Assembly (NCBI RefSeq): GCF_031143425.1
Contig: NC_090446.1
Coordinates: forward strand, 1,025,499,066 to 1,025,563,065
From: Pleurodeles waltl
Lineage: Eukaryota; Chordata; Amphibia; Caudata; Salamandridae
Length of the DNA stretch: 64,000 nucleotides
Reading direction: 5' to 3'
The notes under the pieces were generated by a model that worked only from the letters and a program-made list of their open reading frames with translations, was not told the DNA's origin and made no database searches. A program made the translations under genes and the position numbers. Shown in pieces: positions 1-14,200 of this stretch. How positions within the stretch are numbered: the first letter of the stretch is position 1; each line of letters begins with the position of its first letter.

Positions 1-3000
1 AAATGTCCTTCCACCCAGTGTTCCCCCAAGTCTCCTGATACAAATGATACCTCACTTGTGTGGGTAGGCCTAGCGCCCGCGGAAGGAATTACCCCAAAAC
101 ACAACGTGGACACATCCCATATTTTGACAGAAAACAGAGGTGTTTTTTGCAAAGTGCCTACCTGTAGGTTTTGGCCTCTAGATCAGCCGGCACCTAGGGA
201 AACCTACCAAACCTGTGCATTTTTGAAAACTAGAGACCTAGGGGAATCCAAGATGGGGTGACTTGTGGGGCTCTGACCAGGTTCTGTTACCCAGAATCCT
301 TTGCAAACCTCAAAATGTGGCTAAAAAAACACATTTTCCTCACATTTCGGTGACAGAAAGTTCTGAAATCTGAGAGGAGCCACAAATGTCCTTCCACCCA
401 GCGTTCCCCCAAGTCTCCTGATACAAATGATACCTCACTTGTGTGGGTGGGCCTAGCGCCCGCGACAGGAAATGCCCCAAAATATAACGAGGACGCATCA
501 CATTTTTTGATAGAAAACTGAGGTGTTTTTTACAAAGTGCCTACCTGTAGATTTTGGCCTCTAGCTCAGCAGCCACCTAGGGAAACCTACCAAACCTGTC
601 CATTTTTTAAAACTAGAGACCTAGGGGAATCCAAGATGGGGTGGGTTGTGGGGCTCTGACCAGGTTTTGTTACCCAGAATCCTTTGCAAACCTCAGAATT
701 TTGCTAAAAAAACACATTTTCCTCATATTTCGATGACAGAAAGTTCTGAAATCTGAGAGGAGCCACAAATGTCCTTCCACCCAGTGTTCCCCCAAGTCTC
801 CTGATACAAATGATACCACACTTGTGTGGGTGGGACTAGCGCCCGCAACAGGAAATGCCCCAAAACACAATGAGGACGCATCCCATTTTTTGACAGAAAA
901 CAGATGTGTTTTTTGCAAAGTGCATACCTGTAGATTTTGGCCTCTAGCTCAGCCGCCACCTAGGGAAACCTACCAAACCTGTCCATTTTTTAAAACTAGA
1001 GACCTAGGGGAATCCAAGATGGGGTGGGTTGTGGGGCTCTGACCAGGTTCTGTTACCCAGAATCCTTTGCAAACCTCAAAATTTGGCTAAAAAAACACAT
1101 TTTCCTCACATTTCGGTGACAGAAAGTTCCGGAATCTGAGAGGAGCCACAAATTTCCTTTCACCCAGCGTTCCCCAAGGTTTCCCGATACAAATGATATC
1201 TCACTTGTGTGGGTAGGTCTAGTGCCCGCGACAGGAAATGCCCCAAAACACAATGAGGACACATCCCATTTTTGACAGAAAACAGAGGTGTTTTTTGCAA
1301 AGTGCCTACCTGTAGATTTTGGCCTCTAGCTCAGCCGGCACCTAGGGAAACCTACCAAACCTGTGTATTTTTGAAAACTAGAGACCTAGGGGAATCCAAG
1401 ATGGGGTGACTTGTGGGGCTCTGACCAGGTTCTGTTACCCAGAATCCTTTGCAAACCGCAAAATTGGGCTAAAAAAACACATTTTCCTCACATTTCGGTA
1501 AAAGAAAGTTCTGGAATCTGAGAGGAGCCAAACATTTCCTTCCACCCAGCGTTCCCCCAAGTCTCCCGATAAAAATGATACCTCAGTTGTGTGGGTGGGC
1601 CTAGCGCTTAGAACAGGTAATGCCCCAAAATACGACGTGGACACATCCCATATTTTGACGGAAAACAGAGGTGTTTTTTGCAAAGTGCCTACCTGTAGAT
1701 TTTGGCCTCTAGCTCAGCCGGCACCTAGGGAGTCCTACCAAACCTGTGCATTTTTGAAAACTAGAGACCTAGGGGAGTCCAAGATGGGGTGGGTTGTGGG
1801 GCTCTGACCAGGTTGTGCTACCCAGAATCCTTTGCAAACCTCAAAATTTGGGTAAAAAAACACATTTTCCTCATATTTCGATGACAGAAAGTTCTGAAAT
1901 CTGAGAGGAGCCACAAATGTCCTTCCACCCAGTGTTCCCCCAAGTCTCCTGATACAAATGATACCACACTTGTGTGGGTGGGACTAGCGCCCGCGACAGG
2001 AAATGCCCCAAAACACAATGAGGACACATCCCATTTTTTGACAGAAAACAGATGTGTTTTTTGCAAAGTGCATACCTATAGATTTTGGCCTCTAGCTCAG
2101 CCGCCACCTAGGGAAACCTACCAAACCTGTCCATTTTTTAAAACTAGAGACCTAGGGGAATCCAAGATGGGGTGGGTTGTGGGGCTCTGACCAGGTTCTG
2201 TTACCCAGAATCCTTTGCAAACCTCAAAATTTGGCTAAAAAAACACATTTTCCTCACATTTCGGTGACAGAAAGTTCCGGAATCTGAGAGGAGCCACAAA
2301 TGTCCTTCCACCCAGCGTTCCCCAAGGTTTCCCGATACAAATGATACCTCACTTGTGTGGGTGGGCCTAGCGCCCGCGACAGGAAATGCCCCAAAATATA
2401 ACGAGGACGCATCACATTTTTTGACAGAAAACAGAGGTGTTTTTTGCAAAGTGCCTACCTGTAGATTTTGGCCTCTAGCTCAGCCGGCATCTAGGGAAAC
2501 CTACCAAACCTGTGCATTTTTGAAAACTAGAGACCTAGGGGAATCCAAGATGGGGTGGGTTGTGGGGCTCTGACCAGGTTCTGTTACCCAGAATCCTTTG
2601 CAAACCTCAAAATCTGGCTAAGAAAACAAATTTTCCTCACATTTCGATGACAGAGAGTTCTGGAATCTGAGAGGAGCCACAAATTTACTTCTACCCAGCG
2701 TTCCCTCAAGTCTCCCGATACAAATCATACCTCACTTGTGTGGGTAGGCCTAGCGCCAGCGGAAGGAATTACCCCAAAACACAACGTGGACACATCCCAT
2801 ATTTTGACAGAAAACAGAGGTGTTTTTTGCAAAGTGCCTACCTGTAGATTTTGGCCTCTAGATCAGCCGGCACCTAGGGAAACCTACCAAACCTGTGCAT
2901 TTTTGAAAACTAGAGACCTAGGGGAATCCAAGATGGGGTGACTTGTGGGGCTCTGACCAGGTTCTGTTACCCAGAATCCTTTGCAAACCTCAAAATTTGG

Positions 3001-6000
3001 CTAGAAAAACAAATTTTCCTCACATTTCGGTGACAGAAAGTTCTGAAATCTGAGAGGAGCCACAAATGTCCTTCCACCCAGCGTTCCCCCAAGTCTCCTG
3101 ATACAAATGATACCACACTTGTGTGGGTGGGACTAGCGCCCGCGACAGGAAATGCCCCAAAACACAATGAGGACGCATCCCATTTTTTGACAGAAAACAG
3201 ATGTGTTTTTTACAAAGTGCATACCTGTAGATTTTGGCCACTAGCTCAGCCGTCACCTAGGGAAACCTACCAAACCTGTCCATTTTTTAAAACTAGAGAC
3301 CTAGGGGAATCCAAGATGGGGTGGGTTGTGGGGCTCTGACCAGGTTCTGTTACCCAGAATCCTTTGCAAACCTCAAAATTTGGCTAAAAAAACACATTTT
3401 CCTCACATTTCGGTGACAGAAAGTTCCGGAATCTGAGAGGAGCCACAAATGTCCTTCCACCCAGCGTTCCCCAAGGTTTCCCGATACAAATGATACCTCA
3501 CTTGTGTGGGTGGGCCTAGCGCCCGCGACAGGAAATGCCCCAAAATATAACGAGGACGCATCACATTTTTTGACAGAAAACAGAGGTGTTTTTTGCAAAG
3601 TGCCTACCTGTAGATTTTGGCCTCTAGCTCAGCCGGCATCTAGGGAAACCTACCAAACCTGTGCATTTTTTAAAACTAGAGACCTAGGGGAATCCAAGAT
3701 GGGGTGGGTTGTGGGGCTCTGACCAGGTTCTGTTACCCAGAATCCTTTGCAAACCTCAAAATCTGGCTAAGAAAACAAATTTTCCTCACATTTCGATGAC
3801 AGAGAGTTCTGGAATCTGAGAGGAGCCACAAATTTACTTCTACCCAGCGTTCCCTCAAGTCTCCCGATACAAATCATACCTCACTTGTGTGGGTAGGCCT
3901 AGCGCCCGCGGAAGGAATTACCCCAAAACACAACGTGGACACATCCCATATTTTGACAGAAAACAGAGGTGTTTTTTGCAAAGTGCCTACCTGTAGATTT
4001 TGGCCTCTAGATCAGCCGGCACCTAGGGAAACCTACCAAACCTGTGCATTTTTGAAAACTAGAGACCTAGGGGAATCCAAGATGGGGTGACTTGTGGGGC
4101 TCTGACCAGGTTCTGTTACCCAGAATCCTTTGCAAACCTCAAAATTTGGCTAAAAAAACACATTTTCCTCACATTTCGGTGACAGAAAGTTCTGAAATCA
4201 GAGAGGAGCCACAAATGTCCTTCCACCCAGCGTTCCCCCAAGTCTCCTGATACAAATGATACCTCACTTGTGTGGGTGGGCCTAGCGCCCGCGACAGGAA
4301 ATGCCCCAAAATATAACGAGGACGCATCACATTTTTTGATTGAAAACTGAGGTGTTTTTTACAAAGTGCCTACCTGTAGATTTTGGCCTCTAGCTCAGCC
4401 GCCACCTAGGGAAACCTACCAAACCTGTCCATTTTTTAAAACTAGAGACCTAGGGGAATCCAAGATGGGGTGGCTTGTGGGGCTCTGACCAGGTTCTGTT
4501 ACCCAGAGTCCTTTGCAAACCTCAAAATTTGGCTAAAAAAACACATTTTCCTCACATTTCGGTGACAGAAAGTTCTGAAATCTGAGAGGAGCCACAAATG
4601 TCCTTCCACCCAGCGTTCCCCCAAGTCTCCTGATACAAATGATACCTCACTTGTGTGGGTGGGCCTAGCGCCCGCGACAGGAAATGCCCCAAAATATAAC
4701 GAGGACGCATCACATTTTTTGATAGAAAACTGAGGTGTTTTTTACAAAGTGCCTACCTGTAGATTTTGGCCTCTAGCTCAGCCGCCACCTAGGGAAACCT
4801 ACCAAACCTGTCCATTTTTTAAAACTAGAGACCTAGGGGAATCCAAGATGGGGTGGGTTGTGGGGCTCTGACCAGGTTTTGTTACCCAGAATCCTTTGCA
4901 AACCTCAGAATTTTGCTAAAAAAACACATTTTCCTCATATTTTGATGACAGAAAGTTCTGAAATCTGAGAGGAGCCACAAATGTCCTTCCACCCAGTGTT
5001 CCCCCAAGTCTCCTGATACAAATGATACCTCACTTGTGTGGGTAGGCCTAGCGCCCGCGGAAGGAATTACCCCAAAACACAACGTGGACACATCCCATAT
5101 TTTGACAGAAAACAGAGGTGTTTTTTGCAAAGTGCCTACCTGTAGATTTTGGCCTCTAGATCAGCCGGCACCTAGGGAAACCTACCAAACCTGTGCATTT
5201 TTTAAAACTAGAGACCTAGGGGAATCCAAGATGGGGTGACTTGTGGGGCTCTGACCAGGTTCTGTTACCCAGAATCCTTTGCAAACCTCAAAATTTGGCT
5301 AAAAAAACACATTTTCCTCACATTTCGGTGACAGAAAGTTCTGAAATCAGAGAGGAGCCACAAATGTCCTTCCACCCAGCGTTCCCCCAAGTCTCCTGAT
5401 ACAAATGATACCTCACTTGTGTGGGTGGGCCTAGCGCCCGCGACAGGAAATGCCCCAAAATATAACGAGGACGCATCACATTTTTTGATTGAAAACTGAG
5501 GTGTTTTTTACAAAGTGCCTACCTGTAGATTTTGGCCTCTAGCTCAGCCGCCACCTAGGGAAACCTACCAAACCTGTCCATTTTTTAAAACTAGAGACCT
5601 AGGGGAATCCAAGATGGGGTGGCTTGTGGGGCTCTGACCAGGTTCTGTTACCCAGAATCCTTTGCAAACCTCAAAATTTGGCTAAAAAAACACATTTTCC
5701 TCACATTTCGGTGACAGAAAGTTCTGAAATCTGAGAGGAGCCACAAATGTCCTTCCACCCAGCGTTCCCCCAAGTCTCCTGATACAAATGATACCTCACT
5801 TGTGTGGGTGGGCCTAGCGCCCGCGACAGGAAATGCCCCAAAATATAACGAGGACGCATCACATTTTTTGATAGAAAACTGAGGTGTTTTTTACAAAGTG
5901 CCTACCTGTAGATTTTGGCCTCTAGCTCAGACTCCACCTAGGGAAACCTACCAAACCTGTCCATTTTTTAAAACTAGAGACCTAGGGGAATCCAAGATGG

Positions 6001-6484
6001 GGTGGGTTGTGGGGCTCTGACCAGGTTTTGTTACCCAGAATCCTTTGCAAACCTCAGAATTTTGCTAAAAAAACACATTTTCCTCATATTTTGATGACAG
6101 AAAGTTCTGAAATCTGAGAGGAGCCACAAATGTCCTTCCACCCAGTGTTCCCCCAAGTCTCCTGATACAAATGATACCTCACTTGTGTGGGTAGGCCTAG
6201 CGCCCGCGGAAGGAATTACCCCAAAACACAACGTGGACACATCCCATATTTTGACAGAAAACAGAGGTGTTTTTTGCAAAGTGCCTACCTGTAGATTTTG
6301 GCCTCTAGATCAGCCGGCACCTAGGGAAACCTACCAAACCTGTGCATTTTTGAAAACTAGAGACCTAGGGGAATCCAAGATGGGGTGACTTGTGGGGCTC
6401 TGACCAAGTTCTGTTACCCAGAATCCTTTGCAAACCTCAAAATTTGGCTAAAAAAACACATTTTCCTCACATTTCGGTGACAGA
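1..6484 (+). repeat. Satellite region with 3-monomer (1149-bp) HORs
   Basis: Monomer landmarks fall at 58, 441, 824, 1207, 1589, 1972, 2355, 2738, 3121, 3504, 3887, 4270, 4653, 5036, 5419, 5802 and 6185. Two trimer patterns occur. The first pairs 1972-3120 with 3121-4269, clearest from about 1.88 to 4.15 kb. The second pairs 3887-5035 with 5036-6184 and continues partly from 6185. Both have an offset of exactly 1149 bp. The second pair shares a private A in a normally CTGAG word (near 4199 and 5348). One trimer member carries GCGGAAGGAATTACCCC after the landmark; its partners carry GCGACAGGAAATGCCCC. No gene or non-satellite insert is visible. Confidence 0.93.
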
Positions 6485-9400
6485 AAGTTCTGAAATCTGA
6501 GAGGAGCCACAAATGTCCTTCCACCCAGCGTTCCCCCAAGTCTCCTGATACAAATGATACCTCACTTGTGTGGGTGGGCCTAGCGCCCGCGACAGGAAAT
6601 GCCCCAAAATATAACGAGGACGCATCACATTTTTTGATAGAAAACTGAGGTGTTTTTTACAAAGTGCCTACCTGTAGATTTTGGCCTCTAGCTCAGCCGG
6701 CACCTAGGGAAACCTACCAAACCTGTGCATTTTTTAAAACTAGAGACCTAGGGGAATCCAAGATGGGGTGGGTTGTGGGGCTCTGACCAGGTTTTGTTAC
6801 CCAGAATCCTTTGCAAACCTCAGAATTTGGCTAAAAAAACACATTTTCCTCATATTTCGATGACAGAAAGTTCTGAAATCTGAGAGGAGCCACAAATGTC
6901 CTTCCACCCAGTGTTCCCCCAAGTCTCCTGATTCAAGTGATACCACACTTGTGTGGTTGGGACTAGCGCCCGTGACAGGAAATGCCCCAAAACACAATAA
7001 GGACGCATCCCATTTTTTGACAGAAAACAGAGGTGTTTTTTGCAAAGTGCCTACCTGTAGATTTTGGCCTCTAGTTCAGCCGGCACCTAGAGAAACCTAC
7101 CAAACCTGTGCATTTTTTAAAACTAGAGACCTAGGGGAATCCAAGATGAGGTGACTTGTGGGGCTCTGACCAGGTTCTGTTACCCAGAATCCTTTGCAAA
7201 CCTCAAATTGTGAGTAAAAAAAAAAATGTTCCTTACATTTCGGTGACAGAAAGTTCTGGAATCTGAGAGGAGCCACAAATCTTCTTCCACCCAGCGTTCA
7301 CCCAAGTCTCCTGATAAGAATCATACCTCACTTGTGTGGGTAGGCCTAGCGCCCGCAACAGGAAATGCCCCAAAACACAACGAGGACACATCCCATTTTT
7401 TGACAGAAAACAGAGGTGTTTTTTGCAAAGTGCCTACCTGTAGATTTTGGCCTCTAGCTCAGCCGGCACCTAGGGAAACCTACCAAACCTGTGCATTTTT
7501 TAAAACTAGAGACCTAGGGGAATCCAAGATGGGGTGGGTTGTGGGGCTCTGACCAGGTTTTGTTACCCAGAATCCTTTGCAAACCTCAGAATTTGGCTAA
7601 AAAAACACATTTTCCTCATATTTCGATGACAGAAAGTTCTGAAATCTGAGAGGAGCCACAAATGTCCTTCCACCCAGTGTTCCCCCAAGTCTCCTGATTC
7701 AAGTGATACCACACTTGTGTGGTTGGGACTAGCGCCCGTGACAGGAAATGCCCCAAAACACAATGAGGACGCATCCCATTTTTTGACAGAAAACAGAGGT
7801 GTTTTTTGCAAAGTGCCTACCTGTAGATTTTGGCCTCTAGTTCAGCCGGCACCTAGAGAAACCTACCAAACCTGTGCATTTATTAAAACTAGAGACCTAG
7901 GGGAATCCAAGATGAGGTGACTTGTGGGGCTCTGACCAGGTTCTGTTACCCAGAATCCTTTGCAAACCTCAAAATGTGAGTAAAAAAAAAAATGTTCCTT
8001 ACATTTCGGTGACAGAAAGTTCTGGAATCTGAGAGGAGCCACAAATCTTCTTCCACCCAGCGTTCACCCAAGTCTCCTGATAAGAATCATACCTCACTTG
8101 TGTGGGTAGGCCTTGCGCCCGCAATAGGAAATGCCCCAAAACACAACGAGGACACATCCCATTTTTTGACAGAAAACAGAGGTGTTTTTTGCAAAGTGCC
8201 TACCTGTAGATTTTGGCCTCTAGCTCAGCCGGCATCTAGGGAAACCTACCAAACCTGTGCATTTTTGAAAACTGAAGACCTAGGGGAATCCAAGATGGGG
8301 TGACTTGTGGGGCTCTGACCAGGTTCTGTTACCCAGAATCCTTTGCAAACCTCAAAATGTGGCTAAAAAAAAAAATTTTCCTCACATTTCGATGACAGAG
8401 AGTTCTGGAATCTGAGAGGAGCCACAAATTTACTTCTACCCAGCGTTCCCTCAAGTCTCCCGATACCAATCATACCTCACTTGTGTGGGTAGGCCTAGCG
8501 CCCGCGGAAGGAATTACCCCAAAACACAACGTGGACACATCCCATATTTTGACAGAAAACAGAGGTGTTTTTTGCAAAGTGCCTACCTGTAGATTTTGGC
8601 CTCTAGCTCAGCCGGCACCTAGGGAAACCTACCAAACCTGTGCATTTTTGAAAACTAGAGACCTAGGGGAATCCAAGATGGGGTGACTTGTGGGGCTCTG
8701 ACCAGGTTCTGTTACCCAGAATCCTTTGCAAACCTCAATATTTGGCTAAAAAAACACATTTTCCTCACATTTCGATGACAGAGAGTTCTGGAATCTGAGA
8801 GGAGCCACAAATTTCCTTCTACCCAGCGTTCCCTCAAGTCTCCCGATACAAATCATACCTCACTTGTGTGGGTGGGCCTAGCGCCCGCGGAAGGAATTAC
8901 CCCAAAACACAACGTGGACACATCCCATATTTTGACAGAAAACAGAGGTGTTTTTTGCAAAGTGCCTACCTGTAGATTTTGGCCTCTAGCTCAGCCGGCA
9001 CCTAGGGAAACCTACCAAACCTGTGCATTTTTTAAAACTAGAGACCTAGGGGAATCCAAGATGGGGTGGGTTGTGGGGCTCTGACTAGGTTTTGTTACCC
9101 AGAATCCTTTGCAAACCTCAGAATTTGGCTAAAAAAACACATTTTCCTCATATTTCGATGACAGAAAGTTCTGAAATCTGAGAGGAGCACAAATGTCCTT
9201 CCACCCAGTGTTCCCCCAAGTCTCCTGATTCAAGTGATACCACACTTGTGTGGTTGGGGCTAGCGCCCGTGACAGGAAATGCCCCAAAACACAATGAGGA
9301 CGCATCCCATTTTTTGACAGAAAACAGAGGTGTTTTTTGCAAAGTGCCTACCTGTAGATTTTGGCCTCTAGTTCAGCCGGCACCTAGAGAAACCTACCAA

Positions 9401-11270
9401 ACCTGTGCATTTTTTAAAACTAGAGACCTAGGGGAATCCAAGATGAGGTGACTTGTGGGGCTCTGACCAGGTTCTGTTACCCAGAATCCTTTGCAAACCT
9501 CAAAATGTGAGTAAAAAAAAAATGTTCCTTACATTTCGGTGACAGAAAGTTCTGGAATCTGAGAGGAGCCACAAATCTTCTTCCACCCAGCGTTCACCCA
9601 AGTCTCCTGATAAGAATCATACCTCACTTGTGTGGGTAGGCCTTGCGCCCGCAACAGGAAATGCCCCAAAACACAACGAGGACACATCCCATTTTTTGAC
9701 AGAAAACAGAGGTGTTTTTTGCAAAGTGCCTACCTGTAGATTTTGGCCTCTAGCTCAGCCGGCACCTAGGGAAACCTACCAAACCTGTGCATTTTTTAAA
9801 ACTAGAGACCTAGGGGAATCCAAGATGGGGTGGGTTGTGGGGCTCTGACCAGGTTTTGTTACCCAGAATCCTTTGCAAACCTCAGAATTTGGCTAAAAAA
9901 ACACATTTTCCTCATATTTCGATGACAGAAAGTTCTGAAATCTGAGAGGAGCCACAAATGTCCTTCCACCCAGTGTTCCCCCAAGTCTCCTGATTCAAGT
10001 GATACCACACTTGTGTGGTTGGGACTAGCGCCCGTGACAGGAAATGCCCCAAAACACAATGAGGACGCATCCCATTTTTTGACAGAAAACAGAGGTGTTT
10101 TTTGCAAAGTGCCTACCTGTAGATTTTGGCCTCTAGTTCAGCCGGCACCTAGAGAAACCTACCAAACCTGTGCATTTATTAAAACTAGAGACCTAGGGGA
10201 ATCCAAGATGAGGTGACTTGTGGGGCTCTGACCAGGTTCTGTTACCCAGAATCCTTTGCAAACCTCAAAATGTGAGTAAAAAAAAAAATGTTCCTTACAT
10301 TTCGGTGACAGAAAGTTCTGGAATCTGAGAGGAGCCACAAATCTTCTTCCACCCAGCGTTCACCCAAGTCTCCTGATAAGAATCATACCTCACTTGTGTG
10401 GGTAGGCCTTGCGCCCGCAATAGGAAATGCCCCAAAACACAACGAGGACACATCCCATTTTTTGACAGAAAACAGAGGTGTTTTTTGCAAAGTGCCTACC
10501 TGTAGATTTTGGCCTCTAGCTCAGCCGGCATCTAGGGAAACCTACCAAACCTGTGCATTTTTGAAAACTGAAGACCTAGGGGAATCCAAGATGGGGTGAC
10601 TTGTGGGGCTCTGACCAGGTTCTGTTACCCAGAATCCTTTGCAAACCTCAAAATGTGGCTAAAAAAAAAAATTTTCCTCACATTTCGATGACAGAGAGTT
10701 CTGGAATCTGAGAGGAGCCACAAATTTACTTCTACCCAGCGTTCCCTCAAGTCTCCCGATACCAATCATACCTCACTTGTGTGGGTAGGCCTAGCGCCCG
10801 CGGAAGGAATTACCCCAAAACACAACGTGGACACATCCCATATTTTGACAGAAAACAGAGGTGTTTTTTGCAAAGTGCCTACCTGTAGATTTTGGCCTCT
10901 AGCTCAGCCGGCACCTAGGGAAACCTACCAAACCTGTGCATTTTTGAAAACTAGAGACCTAGGGGAATCCAAGATGGGGTGACTTGTGGGGCTCTGACCA
11001 GGTTCTGTTACCCAGAATCCTTTGCAAACCTCAATATTTGGCTAAAAAAACACATTTTCCTCACATTTCGATGACAGAGAGTTCTGGAATCTGAGAGGAG
11101 CCACAAATTTCCTTCTACCCAGCGTTCCCTCAAGTCTCCCGATACAAATCATACCTCACTTGTGTGGGTGGGCCTAGCGCCCGCGGAAGGAATTACCCCA
11201 AAACACAACGTGGACACATCCCATATTTTGACAGAAAACAGAGGTGTTTTTTGCAAAGTGCCTACCTGTA
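6484..11270 (+). repeat. Satellite region with 6-monomer (about 2296-bp) HOR
   Basis: Landmarks are at 6568, 6951, 7334, 7717, 8100, 8483, 8866, 9248, 9630, 10013, 10396, 10779 and 11162. Six successive monomer types (6951 to 8866) recur in the same order from 9248 to 11162 and begin again at 11544, at offsets of 2296-2297 bp. Recognisable members are those starting GTGTGGTTGGG (6951, 7717, 9248, 10013, 11544), those with a long A-tract followed by TGTTCC, and the pair with GCGGAAGGAATTACCCC (8483, 8866). The segment is repeated at 48.9-52.9 kb in shortened form. Confidence 0.93.
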
Positions 11271-14200
11271 GATTTTGGCCTCTAGCTCAGCCGGCACCTA
11301 GGGAAACCTACCAAACCTGTGCATTTTTTAAAACTAGAGACCTAGGGGAATCCAAGATGGGGTGGGTTGTGGGGCTCTGACTAGGTTTTGTTACCCAGAA
11401 TCCTTTGCAAACCTCAGAATTTGGCTAAAAAAACACATTTTCCTCATATTTCGATGACAGAAAGTTCTGAAATCTGAGAGGAGCACAAATGTCCTTCCAC
11501 CCAGTGTTCCCCCAAGTCTCCTGATTCAAGTGATACCACACTTGTGTGGTTGGGGCTAGCGCCCGTGACAGGAAATGCCCCAAAACACAATGAGGACGCA
11601 TCCCATTTTTTGACAGAAAACAGAGGTGTTTTTTGCAAAGTGCCTACCTGTAGATTTTGGCCTCTAGTTCAGCCGGCACCTAGAGAAACCTACCAAACCT
11701 GTGCATTTTTTAAAACTAGAGACCTAGGGGAATCCAAGATGAGGTGACTTGTGGGGCTCTGACCAGGTTCTGTTACCCAGAATCCTTTGCAAACCTCAAA
11801 ATGTGAGTAAAAAAAAAATGTTCCTTACATTTCGGTGACAGAAAGTTCTGGAATCTGAGAGGAGCCACAAATCTTCTTCCACCCAGCGTTCACCCAAGTC
11901 TCCTGATAAGAATCATACCTCACTTGTGTGGGTAGGCCTTGCGCCCGCAACAGGAAATGCCCCAAAACACAACGAGGACACATCCCATTTTTTGACAGAA
12001 AACAGAGGTGTTTTTTGCAAAGTGCCTACCTGTAGATTTTGGCCTCTAGCTCAGCCGGCATCTAGGGAAACCTACCAAACCTGTGCATTTTTGAAAACTA
12101 GAGACCTAGGGGAATCCAAGATGGGGTGACTTGTGGGGCTCTGACCAGGTTCTGTTACCCAGAATCCTTTGCAAACCTCAAAATTTGGCTAAAAAAACAA
12201 ATTTTCCTCACATTTCGATGACAGAGAGTTCTGGAATCTGAGAGGAGCCACAAATTTACTTCTACCCAGCGTTCCCTCAAGTCTCCCGATACCAATCATA
12301 CCTCACTTGTGTGGGTAGGCCTAGCACCCGCGGAAGGAATTACCCCAAAACACAACGTGGACACATCCCATATTTTGACAGAAAACAGAGGTGTTTTTTG
12401 CAAAGTGCCTACCTGTAGATTTTGGCCTCTAGATCAGCCGGCACCTAGGGAAACCTACCAAACCTGTGCATTTTTGAAAACTAGAGACCTAGGGAAATCC
12501 AAGATGGGGTGGGTTGTGGGGCTCTGACCAGGTTCTGTTACTCAGAATCCTTTGCAAACCTCAAAATTTTGCTAAAAAAACACATTTTCCTCACATTTCG
12601 ATGACAGAGAGTTCTGGAATCTGAGAGGAGCCACAAATTTACTTCTACCCAGCGTTCCCTCAAGTCTCCCAATACCAATCATACCTCACTTGTGTGGGTA
12701 GGCCTAGCACCCGCGGAAGGAATTACCCCAAAACACAACGTGGACACATCCCATATTTTGACAGAAAACAGAGGTGTTTTTTGCAAAGTGCCTACCTGTA
12801 GATCTTGGCCTCTAGATCAGCCGGCACCTAGGGAAACCTACCAAACCTGTGCATTTCTGAAAACTAGAGACCTAGGGGAATCCAAGATGGGGTGACTTGT
12901 GGGGCTCTGACCAGGTTCTGTTACTCAGAATCCTTTGCAAACCTCAAAATTTTGCTAAAAAAACACATTTTCCTCACATTTCGGTGACAGAAAGTTCTGA
13001 AATCTGAGAGGAGCCACAAATGTCCTTCCACCCAGCTTTCCCCCAAGTCTCCTGATACAAATGATACCTCACTTGTGTGGGTGGGCCTAGCGCCCGCGAC
13101 AGGAAATGCCCCAAAATATAACGAGGACGCATCACATTTTTTGATAGAAAACTGAGGTGTTTTTTACAAAGTGCCTACCTGTAGATTTTGGCCTCTACCT
13201 CAGCCGCCACCTAGGGAAACCTACCAAACCTGTCCATTTTTTAAAACTAGAGACCTAGGGGAATCCAAGATGGGTGGGTTTTGGGGCTCTGACCAGGTTT
13301 TGTAACCCAGAATCCTTTGCAAACCTCAGAATTTTGCTAAAAAAACACATTTTCCTCATATTTCGATGACAGAAAGTTCTGAAATCTGAGAGGAGCCACA
13401 AATGTCCTTCCACCCAGTGTTCCCCCAAGTCTCCTGATACAAATGATACCACACTTGTGTGGGTGGGACTAGCGCCCGCGACAGGAAATGCCCCAAAACA
13501 CAATGAGGACGCATCCCATTTTTTGACAGAAAACAGATGTGTTTTTTGCAAAGTGCATACCTGTAGATTTTGGCCTCTAGCTCAGCCGCCACCTAGGGAA
13601 ACCTACCAAACCTGTGTATTTTTTAAAACTAGAGACTTAGGGAAATCCAAGATGAGGTGATTTGTGGGGCTCTGACCAGGTTCTGTTACCCAGAATCCTT
13701 TGCAAACCTCAAAATTTGGCTAAAAAAACACATTTTCCTCACATTTCGGTGACAGTTCTGGAATCTGAGAGGAGCCACAAATTTCCTTTCACCCAGCGTT
13801 CCCCAAGGTTTCCCGATACAAATGATATCTCACTTGTGTGGGTAGGTCTAGCGCCCGCGACAGGAAATGCCCCAAAACACAACGAGGACACATCCCATTT
13901 TTGACAGAAAACAGGTGTTTTTTGCAAAGTGACTACCTGTAGATTTCGGCCTCTAGCTCAGCCGGCACCTAGGGAAACCTACCAAACCTGTGTATTTTTG
14001 AAAACTAGAGACATAGGGGAATCCAAGATGGGGTGACTTGTGGGGCTCTGACCAGGTTCTGTTACCCAGAATCCTTTGCAAACCTCAAAATTGGGCTAAA
14101 AAAACACATTTTCCTCACATTTCGGTAAAAGAAAGTTCTGGAATCTGAGAGGAGCCAAACATTTCCTTCCACCCAGCGTTCCCCCAAGTCTCTCGATAAA

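Noticed and set aside
58..261. Recurrent plus-strand open frame of 67-72 codons in most monomers, beginning at the landmark
   Set aside because: It starts at GTG (or TTG) rather than ATG, has no recognisable domain and no consistent ribosome-binding or promoter context, and is broken by stops in many monomers (for example those at 441, 4270 and 5419). It shifts frame at each monomer because 383 leaves a remainder of 2 when divided by 3. Its persistence is explained by copying of the repeat.
2201..2449. Recurrent minus-strand open frame of about 82 codons, sometimes extended to 98 or 110
   Set aside because: It begins at a TTG codon inside the conserved CAAAAAACACC word, overlaps the plus-strand frame, and is lengthened or cut by A-tract slippage. 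There is no family resemblance I can name and no sign of codon-level selection.
13255..13551. 98-codon minus-strand frame, repeated at 21646, 54907 and 63298
   Set aside because: The extra length comes from a one-base loss near GATGGGTGGG that delays a stop. The four positions are simply the same macro-unit site copied.
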